Assembly: GCF_002917925.1 (NCBI RefSeq)
Contig: NZ_PPFE01000002.1
Location: 558,001-622,000, forward strand
Direction of reading: 5' to 3'
From: Roseovarius confluentis
GTDB lineage: Bacteria > Pseudomonadota > Alphaproteobacteria > Rhodobacterales > Rhodobacteraceae
Length of the DNA: 64,000 nt
Part shown: positions 60,484 through 64,000 of the stretch, piece by piece
How positions within the stretch are numbered: position 1 is the first letter of the stretch
How the letters are laid out: every line of letters begins with the position of its first letter
Notes under the pieces: model-generated
Seen by the model: the letters and a program-made list of their open reading frames with translations, nothing else
The model's database searches: none
Told to the model about the DNA's origin: nothing
Position numbers and translations under genes: made by a program

Positions 60484-60505
60484 GTGGGTTGGAAACCCAC
60501 CCTAC
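60484..60505. repeat. Dispersed palindrome, family B
   Basis: GTGGGTT, loop GGA, AACCCAC, then CCTACG. It ends just before the ribosome binding site (GGAGGTGG) of the next gene. Confidence 0.8.
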
Positions 60506-60516
60506 GGAGGTGGTGC

Positions 60517-61905
60517 ATGGAACGTCTGATCAGATCCGGCCTGATGTTCGGCAACCTGGTGCATGTGGCGAGCCCGGCGCTGGTGGAGCGGTATAATCGC
60601 GCGCTGAAGCATCTGACGGGCAAGACCACCAGCCTGACGGATTTCTACGTCGATATCTCGGGCTATTCGCCGGAGGTTGGGCATGAGCTGGGCGATGACC
60701 TCTACCTCAACCATGCGGGGGTGAACCGGCAGTTCATCCTGCTGACCACGGAGCAGAAGCGCGCGCCGCTTCTGAATGCGCAGTTTTCGACATCGCGCGG
60801 CATCCTCAAGCAGTTCATCGAGGAGAACGAGCCGGCGCTGTTCGCGCTGACCGCGCGGGATGCGGTGGCGGGCGAGTTGGTGAACTCGGTCTATGACATG
60901 TCGAGCCCCGCGCGGCTGTTCGATATCCGGCGTATCAAGATCGAGGCGGATACCACCAACGGCGCGCTGCGGCAGGCCGAAAAGCTGGATGAAAAGGTCG
61001 AGCGGTTCATGTCTGAAGAGGACGCGTGGTTCGACGACGTGCTGATTGCCGAGATGATCGAGCTTGCGGGGCAGACCGGTGACGTGCTGCGCAATCCCAT
61101 TGATCTGAAGGAAATGAGTTTCGAGCAGCGCAATTACTGGACCAGTCACTTTGGCGGGGTGTACCTGTTTCAAGACTTGGAACTGCCCGGTGTGATCTGT
61201 GCGCAGGACAAAACGCCGTTTGAGGGCGGCCGGATCGATTATGTATTCGACATGTCCGACCGCAATCGGGTGGCCAGTTTTCTTGACCTCAACGGCCTGG
61301 TGGAGCCGATCGTCAAGGCGCGCGGCATCGACGCGGCGGCGATCCTGCGGCAGAAGATGGATTTCGTGCTGGTCGACGCGCTGGCCGGGGAAGGCGTGGA
61401 ACTGGCCGGCCGCACCCGGGCCGAGATGCGCCGGCTGGCGCGGCGGCATTCGGACCTTCTGCCCGAAGAATTCCATACGCTGAACGCGCTGCTGAACTGG
61501 GCGGAGAATGGCGGGCCGTGGCCGGTCATCACTTCGGACAACCCGGCCTATTTCTATACGCTGCGGGCGGCGGCGCACAAGGACGCGGAACTGGTCAACA
61601 TGCTGCTGGCGGAACTGGCGCCGAAGGATGTGCGGCAGCTGTTCATCTGCCACAAGAGCCTGTTTTACCGCCGTTACGAGACATGGGCGGACACCAAACG
61701 GGCCTATGTCGTCGATGTCCTGCTGAACGAATACCAGGTGGACAAGCTGGGCACGCGCGCGGCACTCTTTGGCCACGAGGCGCCGATGGAAGAGCCCGCG
61801 CCGCCGAAAGCGCCCGAACCGGCGTCGGACCTGGAGGCGGTCGTGGCGCGGGTCGGCCCTTGGGGGCCAGTGACGCGCCGGGCGGGCACGAAGGGAAAGG
61901 GATAG
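60517..61905 (+). CDS. Protein of unknown function, 462 aa (possibly DUF6638)
   Basis: The protein begins MERLIRSGLMFGNLVHVASP and has FYVDISGYSPEVGHELGDD at about 37-55, which I associate with a Rhodobacterales family that I think is called DUF6638. There is no membrane segment and no clear catalytic motif. A final Pro/Ala/Glu stretch looks disordered. GGAGGTGG precedes the ATG at 60517. The ORF is open upstream through the palindrome, which is not coding. The next gene starts 3 nt after the stop. Confidence 0.65.
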   Translation: MERLIRSGLMFGNLVHVASPALVERYNRALKHLTGKTTSLTDFYVDISGYSPEVGHELGDDLYLNHAGVNRQFILLTTEQKRAPLLNAQFSTSRGILKQFIEENEPALFALTARDAVAGELVNSVYDMSSPARLFDIRRIKIEADTTNGALRQAEKLDEKVERFMSEEDAWFDDVLIAEMIELAGQTGDVLRNPIDLKEMSFEQRNYWTSHFGGVYLFQDLELPGVICAQDKTPFEGGRIDYVFDMSDRNRVASFLDLNGLVEPIVKARGIDAAAILRQKMDFVLVDALAGEGVELAGRTRAEMRRLARRHSDLLPEEFHTLNALLNWAENGGPWPVITSDNPAYFYTLRAAAHKDAELVNMLLAELAPKDVRQLFICHKSLFYRRYETWADTKRAYVVDVLLNEYQVDKLGTRAALFGHEAPMEEPAPPKAPEPASDLEAVVARVGPWGPVTRRAGTKGKG

Positions 61906-61908
61906 AAC

Positions 61909-62175
61909 ATGGCGGCACTGGCACGGCTACTGATCATCGGGTTCATCGTCTGCACGATCCTTTACGTGGTGCTGTCGCTCTATTCGCGCAGCGTGCGAAA
62001 GGCCAAGCTGCGCGAATGGTGGGAAGAGGAAGGCCGGCCCGGCGACCGTGACGCCTATATCGAGAAGGGGCTGGAAGACTATGACGGCTCGCTGCGGCGC
62101 AAGCTGATCCTTGGTGTTTACGTGGTGCCCTTCAGCATCGTGGCCGCGATCATCTATTTCACGAACTTCCACTGA
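61909..62175 (+). CDS. Small two-TM membrane protein, 88 aa
   Basis: Hydrophobic helices at about 6-26 and 66-84 flank a charged cytoplasmic segment (RKAKLREWWEEEGRPGDRDAY, read as RKAKLREWWEEEG plus DRDAYIEKGLEDYD). It starts 3 nt after the preceding stop and ends 12 nt before the DUF1523 gene. Function unknown; it belongs to the same putative operon. Confidence 0.7.
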   Translation: MAALARLLIIGFIVCTILYVVLSLYSRSVRKAKLREWWEEEGRPGDRDAYIEKGLEDYDGSLRRKLILGVYVVPFSIVAAIIYFTNFH

Positions 62176-62187
62176 AGGGGCGGCGCG

Positions 62188-62850
62188 ATGGTGTACCTGA
62201 AATGGCTTTTCTGGGCGGTGTTCTGGGTGCTGGTGGCGGCGTTCTTTCACTATACCCTTCCGCAGACCGATATCGTGCGCGTCACGGATACTTATGAAAA
62301 GCGGATCGATTTCGGCGAGAATAGCCTGTTCTGGGCCAGTCCCGATGCCGGCAACGACGCCACGGCAATCAACCGCGACGTGTTCTTCATCCAGACGGTG
62401 CGGGCGGATGGCAGCACCATGGTCTATCGCAACGAGGACACAAGCTGGGGCTGGCCGCCCTATTTCAAGTTCGACACGTCCAATTTGCAGGCCGAGGCGG
62501 CCGACCTGAAATCGACCTCGGAAGCGCCGCGCTGGGCCGCGTTGAAGCATTACGGGTGGCGCAACGAGTTCCTGTCGATCTTTCCCAACGGGGTGAGCAT
62601 CTGGCCGGTGGCCGGGCCGGATGTGGGCAAGCCCTTTCCGTGGCTGAATATCCTGATACTCGCGGTCTTCGGGCTGGTCGCCTACGGTGTCTGGCGGCTG
62701 TGGCGGCGGTTCCGGGCGCGGCGGATCGATCCGGTCTGGGACGGGGTCGAGGCGCGGTTCGACGCGGCGGGCAATGCCATCGAGGACCGGCGCGGACGGG
62801 TCCGGCGCTGGCTGGATACCTGGCGGCCCAAGGACAAACGCCGGGGCTGA
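62188..62850 (+). CDS. DUF1523 family membrane protein
   Basis: The 220-residue protein has one N-terminal membrane helix (about 5-22), a periplasmic beta-rich domain with PQTDIVRVTDTYEKRID and SWGWPPYFKFDTSNLQA, a second membrane helix (about 151-171), and a basic cytoplasmic tail. This agrees with DUF1523, a family of unknown function. GAAGGGGCGGCG precedes the ATG. It is the last gene of the cluster; the next gene is on the other strand, so the transcript should stop here. Confidence 0.82.
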   Translation: MVYLKWLFWAVFWVLVAAFFHYTLPQTDIVRVTDTYEKRIDFGENSLFWASPDAGNDATAINRDVFFIQTVRADGSTMVYRNEDTSWGWPPYFKFDTSNLQAEAADLKSTSEAPRWAALKHYGWRNEFLSIFPNGVSIWPVAGPDVGKPFPWLNILILAVFGLVAYGVWRLWRRFRARRIDPVWDGVEARFDAAGNAIEDRRGRVRRWLDTWRPKDKRRG

Positions 62851-62868
62851 AAGCCGGACCCCGCGGCC

Positions 62869-63771
62869 TTAGGCGGCGTGGGTGCGCCCCGCGTCGGAAG
62901 CGCGGCCTTCGTCGGAGACGCGCATCGAGTCGGAAACCCATTGAGGCAGCACCAGCGGCGCCAGTGGGTTCGGCGCGCCGCGCAGCACGTTCTCGCGCAG
63001 CCGGGCGACCATGTCGGATCGTTTCGACTGGCTGCCTGACATGATGTGCAAGAGCGCCTCGACTTGCATCGCATCAAGTGGTGGCTGTGGTGGCGCGGGA
63101 TGCAGGTTGAATGGCGCGGGATCGAGCCCGATATCGCGCAGGAAACTGCGCAGGTAGGTCTCTGGCCCCAGCTTGATCCGCTCGAACTGGCGCGACTTCA
63201 CCTGAATGTCCGGGTGCAGCCCCGCGAGCTCTTGTTCCAGCGACGGAAAGTTGATCGAGTTGAAGTTCACGCTGCGGCAGAACTGTTCCAGCGGCATGGC
63301 GACCTGGTTCTGGCGGATCGCGTCGGAATAGAGGCTGAGCAGGTAGCTTTCGGCGTTGCGAGTGTAGAGCAACAGGCGCGTGTCCCCGAGCTGCAGGCCG
63401 GCCTGGGCGTGTTGCAGATTGGTCGCGGCCTGCGGGTAGAAGCCCGGGTGGGCCTCGTCCCACATCAGGCTTTGGATCATCGAGGGACCAAGGCGGTGCT
63501 CGTCGGAAATGAGAACCGTTTCGGCGCCGGCCTCGTTGGCGGCCCGCGTGATGGCGGTGTTTGTGGCTTCGAAATGGCCGATCTCGTTCGGGAGCGAGCC
63601 GGGCTTGTGCCGGCGGCGGATCATGCGCACTTGACGGCGCAGAAGTTTGGGGGTTTCGGCGTTCACGTAGAAGACGCCCTGGGCCCGCAACTGGTCGAGA
63701 TTGGCCGAAAGGTTTTGCTGCAACAGCATGGACGCCGTCCTGTGGACGCCCAGATGGATAACGTATTTCAT
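62869..63771 (-). CDS. Sulfotransferase-like protein
   Basis: The 300-residue protein opens with VIHLGVHRTASMLLQQNL (residues 4-21), which has the position and pattern of the PAPS-binding loop of sulfotransferases, normally HxGxxKT(A/G)T. LLLYTRNAESYLLSLYSD near 145-162 resembles the second PAPS-binding stretch. The lysine of the first motif is an arginine here (VHRTAS), so activity is not certain. It would transfer sulfate to a surface glycan or small molecule. No glycan operon is adjacent. The ATG at 63771 is the first start. Confidence 0.6.
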   Translation of the reverse strand: MKYVIHLGVHRTASMLLQQNLSANLDQLRAQGVFYVNAETPKLLRRQVRMIRRRHKPGSLPNEIGHFEATNTAITRAANEAGAETVLISDEHRLGPSMIQSLMWDEAHPGFYPQAATNLQHAQAGLQLGDTRLLLYTRNAESYLLSLYSDAIRQNQVAMPLEQFCRSVNFNSINFPSLEQELAGLHPDIQVKSRQFERIKLGPETYLRSFLRDIGLDPAPFNLHPAPPQPPLDAMQVEALLHIMSGSQSKRSDMVARLRENVLRGAPNPLAPLVLPQWVSDSMRVSDEGRASDAGRTHAA

Positions 63772-63872
63772 GGACCTGCCCGGTGCCTGTTTTGTATTTT
63801 TTTATGACCATAGTGTAGCGCATGTGGTGGAATCGCGCAATATTTCGCCGATGCAATCCAGTGCCGATCATC

Positions 63873-63954
63873 CTGCGAATAATCGGACCGGCTGCGGCGC
63901 GGGGCAGGGCAAAGATTATTCTGCGAATAATCTGGCGTGTCGGACAGCCGCAGC
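63873..63954. repeat. Nested inverted and direct repeats near the right edge
   Basis: CTGCGAATAATC occurs twice (63873-63884 and 63921-63932). The second copy is part of a perfect hairpin, GATTATTC, TGC, GAATAATC (63914-63932). An outer pair, GCTGCGGC (63891-63898) and GCCGCAGC (63947-63954), encloses it. The 229-bp right edge (63772-64000) otherwise shows no gene. Confidence 0.6.
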
Positions 63955-64000
63955 GGCCTGCTGCGCGGCTTTGCTTCTGCCGGCTGGACAAAGGTGGGGA

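Noticed and set aside
54730-62850. Antiphage defence island
   Set aside because: There is no nuclease, toxin, reverse transcriptase or phage-related gene and no mobile-element boundary. An AAA ATPase alone does not make a defence system. I list it as an uncharacterised membrane module instead.

Overview
The window is a high-GC stretch of chromosome from an alphaproteobacterium. Gene content points to the order Rhodobacterales, most likely the marine Roseobacter group: paired giant calcium-repeat/Hint proteins, a DddP-like DMSP lyase homologue next to a LysR regulator, an mmcB gene behind a GTTC-N7-GTTC LexA box, a two-gene ligase/exonuclease module, a CarD regulator, the ribB-ribH-nusB order, and DUF3422 and DUF1523 proteins. 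I see no phage, insertion sequence, plasmid or CRISPR genes. Most of the window is ordinary chromosome with many small intergenic palindromes.

Layout. 1-14 kb: the end of a DUF2235 hydrolase, a protein of unknown function, a lytic transglycosylase, PepN with a curious in-frame coding-like tail, a glutamine-amidotransferase-type hydrolase, a HemG-like flavodoxin, and two giant repeat/Hint proteins in tandem. 14-24 kb: an SDR dehydrogenase coupled to a MmcQ/YjbR protein behind a strong palindromic operator, the PntAB transhydrogenase, a DUF3422 protein, an MFS carrier, and the riboflavin genes ribB-ribH with nusB. 24-34 kb: a small membrane protein, a probable 6S RNA, a membrane/periplasmic pair, mmcB, tRNA-His, an RluA-family pseudouridine synthase, RpoH with a sigma-32-like promoter, a lipoprotein hydrolase, a DksA-like zinc-finger protein and PepF. 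34-46 kb: LysR and DddP-like genes, DNA ligase plus exonuclease, a fumarylacetoacetase-family enzyme, a lysophospholipase-like hydrolase, SCP2 and TPR proteins, a Suv3-like RNA helicase with an S4 protein, ferredoxin FdxA and CarD. 46-54.6 kb: a KefB/C-like antiporter, a 1002-residue proline-rich membrane protein, MetY, and a GT8-like glycosyltransferase coupled to a small protein.

54.7-62.9 kb holds the most interesting block: a run of co-directional genes encoding a coiled-coil protein, an AAA ATPase, two large soluble proteins of unknown function and several small membrane proteins, ending in a DUF1523 protein. Overlaps and tight spacing suggest one membrane-associated machine whose function is not evident from sequence. 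A sulfotransferase-like gene on the other strand follows.

Two families of short intergenic palindromes recur: a CCCGGATCAAGTCCGGG type and a GTGGGGTGAAACCCCACCC type, often side by side. Other palindromes include a pair with a TTCGTACGAA core, three stacked AT-rich hairpins, and a 122-bp element with 13-bp terminal inverted repeats upstream of metY. All functional statements come from reading the sequence and from memory of the families; no database search was possible.
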